DNA from: Drouetiella hepatica Uher 2000/2452
GTDB lineage: Bacteria > Cyanobacteriota > Cyanobacteriia > Elainellales > Elainellaceae
Length of the DNA stretch: 64,000 bases
Assembly (NCBI GenBank): GCA_019359505.1
Contig: JAHHHD010000001.1
Coordinates: 124,001 to 188,000 of the forward strand
Direction of reading: 5' to 3'
The notes below the pieces were generated by a model that saw only the letters and a list, made by a program, of their open reading frames with translations, did no database searches and was not told where the DNA came from. The translations under genes were made by a program, and so were the position numbers. Positions 36,266-43,823 of the stretch are shown in pieces (positions within the stretch are counted from its first letter, which is position 1; every line of letters begins with the position of its first letter).

Positions 36266-37144
36266 ATGCCGATCGCCAATTCCACCGATTCTACCGATCC
36301 CACTGCGACATTATTGATCTCCTGCCCCGATCAGAAAGGATTAGTCGCCAAAATTGCTAGCTTTATCTATTCCAATGGCGGCAACATCATCCATGCCGAT
36401 CAGCATACCGATCGCCTAGCCAATCTATTTCTCACGCGGATTGAATGGCAGCTAGCAGGATTCAACCTGCCCCGCGAACTAATTGCACCTGCCTTCAGCG
36501 CGATCGCCCAGCCTTTAGAAGCCCAGTGGCGGCTGCGATTTTCTGATGACATTCCTCGGATTGCCGTTTGGGTCAGTCGTCAGGATCACTGCTTGTTTGA
36601 CCTGATCTGGCGGCAGCGTGCCGGAGAATTCGCCGCAGAGATTCCGCTCATCATCAGCAACCATCCTAATTTGGGGGCGATCGCCGATCAGTTTGGCATC
36701 GACTATCACCACATTCCCATCACCGCCGATACTAAGCCTGAGCAGGAAGCCAAACAGCTTGAGATCTTGCAGCATTACAGCATCGATCTGGTGGTTTTAG
36801 CAAAATACATGCAGGTCTTGAGCAGCAGTTTCGTCGCCCAATTTCCCCAGGTAATCAACATTCATCACTCCTTTCTGCCCGCTTTTGCTGGAGCAAATCC
36901 CTATCAGCGGGCATATGAGCGAGGCGTGAAAATCATTGGGGCGACAGCGCACTACGTCACACAAGATCTAGACGAAGGCCCAATCATTGAGCAAGATGTG
37001 GTGCAGGTTAGCCATCGCGATCAAGTCGCAGATTTGATCCGCAAAGGCAAAGACCTAGAGCGGGTCGTATTAGCAAGAGCCGTGCGGTTGCATTTGCAAA
37101 ATCGCGTTTTGGTCTATGGCAATCGCACGGTTGTATTTGCATAA
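36266..37144 (+). CDS. purU: Formyltetrahydrofolate deformylase (PurU)
   Basis: 292 residues. An N-terminal ACT domain (about 12-90; ISCPDQKGLVAKIASF) is followed by a formyltransferase-fold catalytic domain. Catalytic-site motifs include VVLAKYMQVLS, NIHHSFLPAF and GATAHYV..DLDEGPII. PurU hydrolyses 10-formyl-tetrahydrofolate to formate and tetrahydrofolate, feeding formate to PurT-type purine synthesis and balancing the one-carbon pool. Length and domain order match the family. It starts 50 bp after the DUF4340 stop but is probably independent. Confidence 0.92.
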   Translation: MPIANSTDSTDPTATLLISCPDQKGLVAKIASFIYSNGGNIIHADQHTDRLANLFLTRIEWQLAGFNLPRELIAPAFSAIAQPLEAQWRLRFSDDIPRIAVWVSRQDHCLFDLIWRQRAGEFAAEIPLIISNHPNLGAIADQFGIDYHHIPITADTKPEQEAKQLEILQHYSIDLVVLAKYMQVLSSSFVAQFPQVINIHHSFLPAFAGANPYQRAYERGVKIIGATAHYVTQDLDEGPIIEQDVVQVSHRDQVADLIRKGKDLERVVLARAVRLHLQNRVLVYGNRTVVFA

Positions 37145-37893
37145 TATATGCCCAAAATGTCTCGATAAGGGCTACTGAATGCGGGTAGGATTGACCCTCG
37201 TCCCCAGATCCATTTCATAGAGAGAAGGAGCTAGCTCCTCATATTTTCTTTTCCAGGAAGAGGGCTAGGTTGAGGGTGAATTTTACGATTCATGCCTCAA
37301 TTTAGCAATGCTGCCTCATCCATCAGTCTTGTTATATAGATTAAGCTACACACCAATCTTCCTTTGGGCATTCGGTAACTCAAGCATCCCCTCTCCAGCG
37401 CCAGACGAAAGAATGTTCATAGATTTCTATAGTTAATTGTATTGGGATATGTGGTTTTTCTTAAATTTCCTCTGTTGGGTTCAGAGAGTTTAGTCTCATT
37501 CACTCTCTGTTGTAAGGGACTTATGAACCAGAAGATGCCGAGAAAAGCTTCGTTGTATTGGCTGGTACAGGAAGGACGGCAATCGCTTTAGATAGTGAGA
37601 ACTTTGCTAGACCGTCATTACAACAGATATTTCAGCGTTGCTAATTTCATACCTATGGCAGTTAGCCTACCGTTCTACAGCAAAGGATTGAAAAAATTAG
37701 GGGTGTAACCAGCTAGAGTTGCACTCCATATATTGGTTAGATCCTGTACTAGACGCGATCGTTTATGTTGCTGGGTATCCCACTTGCGAAATCATTGTGG
37801 ATGATATAGGTCGTATTCTCGATCTCATGCGAAAACTCTCATCGGTCTCTAGTGGATATTTTGCTTACCCTCATTGGAGTAGATGATCAGTAC
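37145..37893. other. 750-bp spacer without a firm gene
   Basis: The composition is A/T-richer than the rest of the window, with few HIP1 sites. A 22-codon frame starts at about 37523 after AAGGGACTT, and an open stretch of about 55 codons (about 37701-37880) reads YWLDPVLDAIVYVAGYP in part. Either might be a gene remnant, but neither has a good start and length. No palindromic element of families A to F is present. Confidence 0.35.
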
Positions 37894-38103
37894 ATGAAAA
37901 TACCCAAGCTTGAGAGTGATCTTAACAATCTGTACGAACCGATCGAACGTTACGAAAAATCACTAGGTGATTACAGCGATAAAACCACTCCTAGTTTTCT
38001 AAATCAACTCGATTCTCATCCAGCGGCAAAGCGAGAGGCGATCGCTGGAGTTAGCGCCCTAGCGCTGCTAGCAATCCAAGCCTCAAACGGTACAAAGTCC
38101 TAG
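37894..38103 (+). CDS. Small hypothetical protein (possible)
   Basis: 69 residues from the ATG at 37894 (KIPKLESDLNNLYEPIERYE). There is a hydrophilic helical N-terminal part and a weakly hydrophobic Ala-rich C-terminus (AIAGVSALALLAIQAS). No ribosome-binding site stands out, and an upstream ATG at 37852 would add 14 residues. It ends 27 bp before the SRPBCC gene, so it could be the first gene of that unit. Not recognised. Confidence 0.4.
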   Translation: MKIPKLESDLNNLYEPIERYEKSLGDYSDKTTPSFLNQLDSHPAAKREAIAGVSALALLAIQASNGTKS

Positions 38104-38130
38104 TTCAATTCACGTCAGGAGCTAAAAACG

Positions 38131-38835
38131 GTGGAAATAATTTCTAGCAACAGCGACGAGCAGCAGCCCGCAAGCATTGGCGAGACTGAGCGTTGGGGTT
38201 CGCTAATTACAGGCGGCGCAATGGTGTTGATGGGACTGCGAGATCGGTCTTTGCGCGGTGCGTTGGTGGCATTGGCGGGTGGTGGGCTGGCTTATCACGG
38301 CGCAAAGGGAGAGAAATGTTTACAGGACAAAGTCGCGGAGGCAGCCAATTTGAGTCAGAGCATTCGCGTGGAAAAGTCGGTGACGATCGCCAACAAATCG
38401 CCCGAAGAACTTTATCGCTTCTGGCGTAGTTTCGAGAACTTGCCCACCTTCATGAAGCACCTAAAATCAGTCACGGTGATTGATGAAAAGCGATCGCATT
38501 GGGTAGCCACTGCACCTTTGGATGCCAGCATAGAATGGGATGCTGAAATCATCAACGATCAGGAGAATCAGCTCATTTCTTGGGCATCAGTAGCCGGAGC
38601 AGATGTCGACAATTCTGGCTTCGTGCGATTCAAGTCTGCACCTCAAGGGAGAGGGACTGAGGTCAAAGTGGTGATTGAATACAATCCGCCCGGTGGTGCA
38701 GTCACAGCAGCAGTTGCCAAGCTGTTTGGCGAAGAGCCAGAACAGCAAGTCGGAGATGATTTGCGCTACTTCAAAATGCTGATGGAAACAGGCGAGATTG
38801 CGACAACCGAAGGCCAGTCAAGCGGTCGAAAGTAA
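38131..38835 (+). CDS. Membrane-anchored SRPBCC (polyketide-cyclase-like) protein
   Basis: 234 residues with GTG at 38131 and CAGGAG upstream. The N-terminal part (about 15-60; GGAMVLMGLRDRSLRGALVA, GGGLAYHG) is a short paired hydrophobic region of the YgaP/DUF2892 type. The C-terminal 150 residues form an SRPBCC/START-like fold (SVTIANKSPEELYRFWRSFE). Such proteins bind hydrophobic ligands and are often found in stress-induced cassettes with alcohol dehydrogenases, as here. The ligand is unknown. It is followed by the zinc dehydrogenase gene 113 bp downstream. Confidence 0.75.
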   Translation: MEIISSNSDEQQPASIGETERWGSLITGGAMVLMGLRDRSLRGALVALAGGGLAYHGAKGEKCLQDKVAEAANLSQSIRVEKSVTIANKSPEELYRFWRSFENLPTFMKHLKSVTVIDEKRSHWVATAPLDASIEWDAEIINDQENQLISWASVAGADVDNSGFVRFKSAPQGRGTEVKVVIEYNPPGGAVTAAVAKLFGEEPEQQVGDDLRYFKMLMETGEIATTEGQSSGRK

Positions 38836-38885
38836 AAGAGCAAATTGGTTAAATCTCCGCTTCATTAATTTGCCCTCACATCTAT

Positions 38886-38936
38886 CTATTCACATCCTTA
38901 GGCTATTCACATCCTCAGGCTATTTACATACTCAGG
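38886..38936. repeat. 17-bp tandem repeat, three copies
   Basis: CTATTCACATCCT(T/C)AGG is repeated with a 17-bp period immediately before the ribosome-binding region of the dehydrogenase gene. It may space or modulate that gene's promoter. Confidence 0.7.
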
Positions 38937-38948
38937 AAATTTTATCCT

Positions 38949-40142
38949 ATGAAAGCAGTTTGCTGGCAAGGTACTAACAAGGTAACAGTTGAGACTGTCC
39001 CCGATCCAAAACTCATCAATCCGCGTGATGCAATCGTCAAAATCACGTCAACCGCAATTTGCGGCTCTGATTTACACCTATACAATGGCTTCAATCCCAC
39101 CATGAAACAGGGAGATATCCTGGGTCATGAATTTATGGGGGAAATCGTTGAGCTAGGCAGTGCCTTCAAGAATGGTAATATTCATGACAAGGGCAAGGCT
39201 CTTGCAGTTGGCGATCGCGTAGTCGTTCCATTCACTATCTCCTGCGGTGGTTGCTTCTTCTGCAACCGCGATCTGTGGTCGCTGTGCGATAACTCTAACC
39301 CTAACGCCTGGATGGTGGAAAAGGTCATGGGTCATTCCCCATCGGGTCTTTTTGGCTACTCTCATCTGACGGGAGGCTATGCGGGCGGTCAAGCTGAGTA
39401 TGCTCGTGTTCCTTTTGCAGATGTGGGTTTATTCAAGATTCCAAGTGACTTGACTGACGAACAGGTTTTGTTTCTAACCGACATATTCCCAACCGGGTAT
39501 ATGGCAGCAGAAAACTGTAACATTCAGCCAGGAGATACGGTGGCAATTTGGGGTTGTGGCCCCGTCGGGCAATTTGCAATCAGAAGTGCTTTTCTGCTCG
39601 GTGCGGAGCGCGTGATTGCGATCGATCGCGTTCCTGAACGTCTTCAAATGGCAAAGGAAGGGGGTGCGGAGATCTTGAACTTTGAAGAGATCGAAGTTGG
39701 CGAAGCCCTGAAAGAAATGACGGGAGGACGGGGTCCCGATTCTGCGATGGATGCAGTTGGAATGGAAGCCCACGGTATGGGGCTAGAAGGCTTTTATGAT
39801 AAGGCAATGCAGGCAGTCCGAATGGAAACCGATCGTCCTAATGTTTTGCGTCAGGCGATCGTGGCTTGTCGTAAAGGTGGCACAGTGTCAGTACCCGGTG
39901 TTTACACGGGTTTCGTAGACAAGATGCCTATGGGTGCTTTCATGAACAAGGGTCTAACGATGAAAACGGGTCAGACTCACGTTCATCGCTATCTCCAGCC
40001 CTTAACTGAACGGATTCAAAAGGGTGAAATTGACCCGTCATTCCTAGTGACTCATACCCTACCGATCGAGCAAGCACCGCACGGCTACGAAATCTTCAAG
40101 CACAAGAAAGAAAGCTGTATCAAAATCGTTCTCAAACCTTGA
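38949..40142 (+). CDS. Zinc-dependent alcohol/formaldehyde dehydrogenase family
   Basis: 397 residues of the medium-chain dehydrogenase family. Catalytic-zinc ligands are seen in ICGSDLHLY and GHEFMGE. The structural-zinc loop region has four cysteines ([16 protein letters not shown]). The nucleotide-binding motif is [10 protein letters not shown]. The length and the inserted segment near 270 ([17 protein letters not shown]) match the glutathione-independent formaldehyde dehydrogenase-like subgroup, often annotated as threonine or alcohol dehydrogenase. The true substrate is unknown. The gene follows an SRPBCC protein gene, a frequent pairing in bacterial stress cassettes. Confidence 0.85.
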   Translation: MKAVCWQGTNKVTVETVPDPKLINPRDAIVKITSTAICGSDLHLYNGFNPTMKQGDILGHEFMGEIVELGSAFKNGNIHDKGKALAVGDRVVVPFTISCGGCFFCNRDLWSLCDNSNPNAWMVEKVMGHSPSGLFGYSHLTGGYAGGQAEYARVPFADVGLFKIPSDLTDEQVLFLTDIFPTGYMAAENCNIQPGDTVAIWGCGPVGQFAIRSAFLLGAERVIAIDRVPERLQMAKEGGAEILNFEEIEVGEALKEMTGGRGPDSAMDAVGMEAHGMGLEGFYDKAMQAVRMETDRPNVLRQAIVACRKGGTVSVPGVYTGFVDKMPMGAFMNKGLTMKTGQTHVHRYLQPLTERIQKGEIDPSFLVTHTLPIEQAPHGYEIFKHKKESCIKIVLKP

Positions 40143-40159
40143 GCAGATGATATCGCTCT

Positions 40160-40212
40160 ACAGCGGTTAGGACAGGAGCATTTTTGTGGGGCGCGTCTCC
40201 ACAAAAATGCCA
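40160..40212. repeat. Hairpin, short family D derivative
   Basis: GCATTTTTGTGG pairs with CCACAAAAATGC (40178-40210). The left flank AGCGGTTAGGACAGG resembles the D end. It lies 36 bp after the dehydrogenase stop and probably terminates it. Confidence 0.6.
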
Positions 40213-40288
40213 TAAGCCCTGATCACTGATGCGATCGCCCCTAGATTTGGGAAGTCTAAGGGCTAGTCGCATTTCAATAGAAGCTGTT

Positions 40289-41329
40289 ATGGTCAGAAAC
40301 CTAGGAAATACCTTTCAGACGGCGAAGCCTTTTCCAGTTAGTGAAACTCGTCGGACTATCAAGGCAGCTTTGACCTCACAAGATCAAATTGATATTTGGA
40401 AAATTAGCCCTAAAGTCAGAAGCAGCTTGGATGTAACGCTCAACGGCATTCGTAAAAAAGCCAATGCCGACATTGACCTCATAGATGCAGCAGGGCGGCT
40501 AATCAAATTCTCGAACCTGCGCGGTAACAAAACCGACACGTTGAGTAAAATTCCTCTAGAGGCAGGCACTTTTTATTTACGGGTTAAGCTTCAACGGCAG
40601 AGTCGCGATACGCGCTATGCGCTTACCGTGTCGGCAACTCCCTCAAATGACTTATTTGGCAACTCTTTCGAGACTGCGACTCAGCTCACCTCCGCAACAG
40701 GTGATGGAAAAGATTTTGTCGGCAATAGCGATCCCGACGACTTCCTAAAATTTGGGGCGCTGGTTGCGGGTCGATTTAACTTCAATTTAACGGGTAGTAA
40801 CGATGCCAGTCTTGAACTTTATGACAACAGCCGCAACTTGATTGCTGTTTCCAACAGCGCGGGCACACTCAACGAAACCCTAAATCAACAGTTGACTGGC
40901 ATTGCAGGCTCTACCTACTATGTGCGAATCGCTCAAGCGTCCGGAAAAGAGGCTAGCTACAGCTTCAACTATTCTTTTGCATCAGATGCGGTTACCAGAA
41001 CGGCATCTGGGCTGCAATACATTGATCTGGCAACCGGAACCGGAGCCACGCCCCAAACGGGTCAAACAGTGACGGTAAACTATACCGGGATCTTGCTGAA
41101 CGGCACCAAGTTTGATAGCTCCCGCGATCGCAATCTCCCCTTTTCATTCCCGATTGGCGAAGGGCGCGTCATTAAAGGCTGGGATGAAGGGCTAAGCACC
41201 ATGAAAGTGGGCGGTCGTCGTCAGCTTATTGTCCCGGCAAATTTGGCTTACGGCTCCAGCGGCAATAGCGTAATTCCGGCAAATGCAACGCTAATTTTCG
41301 ATGTTGAGGTCATTGGCATTAGCGGTTAA
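40289..41329 (+). CDS. PPC-PPC-FKBP fusion (peptidyl-prolyl isomerase)
   Basis: 346 residues from the ATG at 40289. Two copies of a pre-peptidase C-terminal (PPC) beta-domain (about 5-125 and 130-235) are recognised by IDLIDAAGRLIKFS..TFYLRVKL and LELYDNSRNLIAVS..TYYVRIAQ. An FKBP-type isomerase domain ends the protein (about 245-346). Its active-site motifs are GQTVTVNYTGILLNGTKFDS, GEGRVIKGWDEGL, GGRRQLIVP and AYGSSG, and it looks active. There is no signal peptide. PPC domains usually sit on secreted proteases, so export by a non-Sec route or an unusual intracellular role is possible. The start is chosen from the onset of PPC homology; a frame from 40229 exists. Confidence 0.82.
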   Translation: MVRNLGNTFQTAKPFPVSETRRTIKAALTSQDQIDIWKISPKVRSSLDVTLNGIRKKANADIDLIDAAGRLIKFSNLRGNKTDTLSKIPLEAGTFYLRVKLQRQSRDTRYALTVSATPSNDLFGNSFETATQLTSATGDGKDFVGNSDPDDFLKFGALVAGRFNFNLTGSNDASLELYDNSRNLIAVSNSAGTLNETLNQQLTGIAGSTYYVRIAQASGKEASYSFNYSFASDAVTRTASGLQYIDLATGTGATPQTGQTVTVNYTGILLNGTKFDSSRDRNLPFSFPIGEGRVIKGWDEGLSTMKVGGRRQLIVPANLAYGSSGNSVIPANATLIFDVEVIGISG

Positions 41330-41447
41330 CTGCTGAGTAGAATCATGAGCTGCTAGATCTTTGGATGATCTCTGCGTCTTCGGCAAACACCAAACCAAGA
41401 CAAGCGCCACAAGGTTTCTGACAATACTGCTCAAACGCATTGCAGAC

Positions 41448-41536
41448 ATGACAACCGCCAAGCTGGTTAGAACAGAGACATTAGGGTGGGGCGCGGAGCG
41501 CCCCACCCTAATCTCCTAAGCAAACTGGCGACAGCT
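41448..41536. repeat. Palindromic element, family D
   Basis: The ends GACAACCGCCAAGCTGGTTAG and CTCCTAAGCAAACTGGCGACA match the D type. The hairpin 41480-41512 has perfect 15-nt arms (ATTAGGGTGGGGCGC) with loop GGA. It lies just past the convergent ends of the FKBP fusion and the oxidoreductase. Confidence 0.78.
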
Positions 41537-41540
41537 GTAG

Positions 41541-42932
41541 TTACGTGAAGAGCGGCAGAAGTGGCTGCATTTCGCCCAAAACTGTGGGAATAAGTTCAGA
41601 TACCGTTGGATGAATGGGCACAGCCTCTTGCAATGTGCTGTAGGGCTGGTCAGCATTCATCGTATCGAGCAGTCCGTGAATTGCCTCATCGCCACCTATA
41701 CCCAGGATTGCCGCACCGAGAATACGCTGAGTTTCCGCATCGACCACGATTTTTATAAAGCCCTGAGTCTCCCCCTTCTCGATCGCGCGACCAACTCGCG
41801 TCATCGGTCTTGTGCCCATGAGCAGCGGACGACCGGAAGCTCGCGCCTGCGCCTCTGTCATGCCAACGCGTCCCAGTGGCGGATCGATGTAGAGGGCATA
41901 GCCAGGGATGCGATCGCTCACCCGTTTTGCAGCACCGTCCAACAGATTAGCAGCGACGATCTCAAAATCGTTGTAAGCCGTATGGGTGAATGCACCCCGA
42001 CCATTGCAGTCGCCCAATGCCCAAATACCAGGTACATTCGTGCGGAGCTGATCATCGACCGTGATGTAGCCATGTTCATCAGTTGCGACCCCAGCGCGAT
42101 CGAGACCCAGATCGTCGGTATTAGGCTGTCGCCCGATCGCCAGCAAAACATGGCTACCGATCAGTTCGGGTTCCCCCTCAGCGCAGTTAGCACGCACAGC
42201 CACGCCGTCAGGATGGGGCGCAAAGGCAATGCACTCAGACCTTGTGCGAATCTGCACACCTTCGGCTTCAAGAATATCTCGGATGGCGGTAGATACATCC
42301 TCGTCTTCGCGGGCAACAAGGCGCGGACCTTTTTCAATTACCGTAACTGCTGCACCAAAGCGACGGTAAATTTGAGCAAACTCCAGCCCGATGTAGCTAC
42401 CTCCTACCACTACTAAATGGCGTGGGAGACTATCCAGCGCCAGCATAGAAGTATTGGTCAAATAATCAATCTCTTGCAGACCGGGCATCTCAGGCACCCG
42501 CGCCCGTCCCCCAACATTGATGAAAATTTGCGGCGCGGTGAGGAGTTCGTCGCCGACCCGCAGCGTGTTCGCGTCCTCGAAGTAAGCCTGCCCTTGGAAC
42601 ACCGTTAACTGTTGCATACTGCGAAGCCAAGCCTCGACACCATTCCGAGAGTTTGCCGCAACAGCGTCAGCCCGCGCCTTCACTCGCTTCATGTCAACAG
42701 CGATCTCCCCCGCGATCGTCACGCCATAATCGGCGGCGCGGCGGGCAAGATGAGCGGCATAGGCACTAGCGACCAGCGTTTTGGTGGGTGTGCAGCCCGT
42801 ATTGACACAGGTGCCGCCAAACAAATGTCTCTCAATCAGCGCTACCCTCATCCCTGCCGCAGTTAGCCGTCCCGCTAGCGGTGGGCCTGCCTGACCGGCA
42901 CCAATAATCAGAGCATCAAAGGACTGACTCAT
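41541..42932 (-). CDS. FAD-dependent pyridine nucleotide-disulfide oxidoreductase (mercuric-reductase-like)
   Basis: 463 residues. FAD-binding GAGQAG, redox-active disulfide GGTCVNTGCTPTKT, NAD-binding GGSYIGLEFAQ, the second FAD motif GIWALGDCNG, and the C-terminal dimer motif with HPTVSELIP. This is the class I flavin disulfide reductase layout. It lacks the MerA N-terminal metal domain and the C-terminal Cys pair, so true mercuric reductase activity is unlikely; a generic NAD(P)H oxidoreductase is the safe call. Its ATG overlaps the stop of the DUF4126 gene by four bases, so the two are coupled. Confidence 0.83.
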   Translation of the reverse strand: MSQSFDALIIGAGQAGPPLAGRLTAAGMRVALIERHLFGGTCVNTGCTPTKTLVASAYAAHLARRAADYGVTIAGEIAVDMKRVKARADAVAANSRNGVEAWLRSMQQLTVFQGQAYFEDANTLRVGDELLTAPQIFINVGGRARVPEMPGLQEIDYLTNTSMLALDSLPRHLVVVGGSYIGLEFAQIYRRFGAAVTVIEKGPRLVAREDEDVSTAIRDILEAEGVQIRTRSECIAFAPHPDGVAVRANCAEGEPELIGSHVLLAIGRQPNTDDLGLDRAGVATDEHGYITVDDQLRTNVPGIWALGDCNGRGAFTHTAYNDFEIVAANLLDGAAKRVSDRIPGYALYIDPPLGRVGMTEAQARASGRPLLMGTRPMTRVGRAIEKGETQGFIKIVVDAETQRILGAAILGIGGDEAIHGLLDTMNADQPYSTLQEAVPIHPTVSELIPTVLGEMQPLLPLFT

Positions 42933-43390
42933 CGCAACATCCCCACTACTACAACTGCGCTAATGATGGCGATGGCATCTTCGATCAGCGCCGCTGGCAG
43001 GTCACGCCCCAAAGCAGTGGCGAGCCGAGAACGTATTGCTGCCCCCCCCAACGTGCCAATCGCTGCACCGACAATGCCTGCCACTAACCCGCCTAAGAGC
43101 GCGCCACCATTGACCCCTACCATGGCTCCTGAGAGCGCACCACTGATAAGGCGAGCGCCAAACTGAACAGGTACTTTGCGGCTGGGTGTGGAAGGCAGCT
43201 GATCGGTCACAAATTCGCCCAAAGCCAGTACGGAGAGAATCCATGGCGTGAAGCGGTAGCCCATAAAAGCGAGCCAGCTCCCGTCAAGATTGAGGTAACC
43301 GAGATAGGCTGCCCAACTCATCGCAGCGGGCGCAGTCATGGTGCGCAGACCCGCAATAATGCCTATAACCAGAGCAAGAAGATAAACCAT
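42929..43390 (-). CDS. DUF4126 family membrane protein
   Basis: 153 residues, mostly hydrophobic, with about four or five spans. The GLRTMTAPAAMSWAAYLG start is the DUF4126 hallmark. The GGALLGGLVAGIVGAAIG stretch is glycine-zipper-like. Function unknown. It is the first gene of a pair coupled to the flavin oxidoreductase through an ATGA overlap, a pairing seen in several bacteria. That suggests the membrane protein and the reductase work together, but no substrate can be assigned. Confidence 0.7.
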   Translation of the reverse strand: MVYLLALVIGIIAGLRTMTAPAAMSWAAYLGYLNLDGSWLAFMGYRFTPWILSVLALGEFVTDQLPSTPSRKVPVQFGARLISGALSGAMVGVNGGALLGGLVAGIVGAAIGTLGGAAIRSRLATALGRDLPAALIEDAIAIISAVVVVGMLR

Positions 43391-43535
43391 TGCACCCGTT
43401 TAGATTTGTGCTGTACCGCCATCGACAAACAACTCAATGCGTTCAAGCTAAGGAAGACTGCCCGTAACATATAGCGCTTCACTCGTGACTCAGGCTAAAT
43501 CAGAAAACACGAAGAAAACGATGGCAGGGACGACG

Positions 43536-43628
43536 TAGCGCTACGCGCTTAGATCCAATGAGTTATTTTTTGAGAGCCGCGCGGAGCGCGGCTCTCAAAA
43601 AATAACTCATCCTAACTCAATTACGTAA
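43536..43628. repeat. Palindromic element, family A
   Basis: The ends TAGCGCTACGCGCTTAGATCC and CCTAACTCAATTACGTAATG are intact A ends. The hairpin 43558-43610 has perfect 25-nt arms with loop GGA. It is nearly identical to the copy at 57208. Confidence 0.82.
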
Positions 43629-43823
43629 TGTCATATCCTGCGGCTGTCCGATGTGACCCAGTAGGGTTAGCGATCGTAACTCCTGGTACCTCTATGAGAA
43701 ATCCTGAATTATTCCTTGTGTTCCTAGGCAATTAGGTGCCCCTTAGCCTACTCTCTAAAGTAGAACCCAAAAAATAGCTTCAAGTGGGCTTACTGGGGTT
43801 CAGTCTAGCCTTCACGAGAATGT

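Noticed and set aside
41610-42416. Long plus-strand open frame opposite the oxidoreductase
   Set aside because: It mirrors a clear minus-strand gene and has no protein-like features; a codon-bias shadow.
41541-42932. True mercuric reductase (MerA)
   Set aside because: No N-terminal metal-binding domain and no C-terminal Cys pair, and no mer genes nearby.
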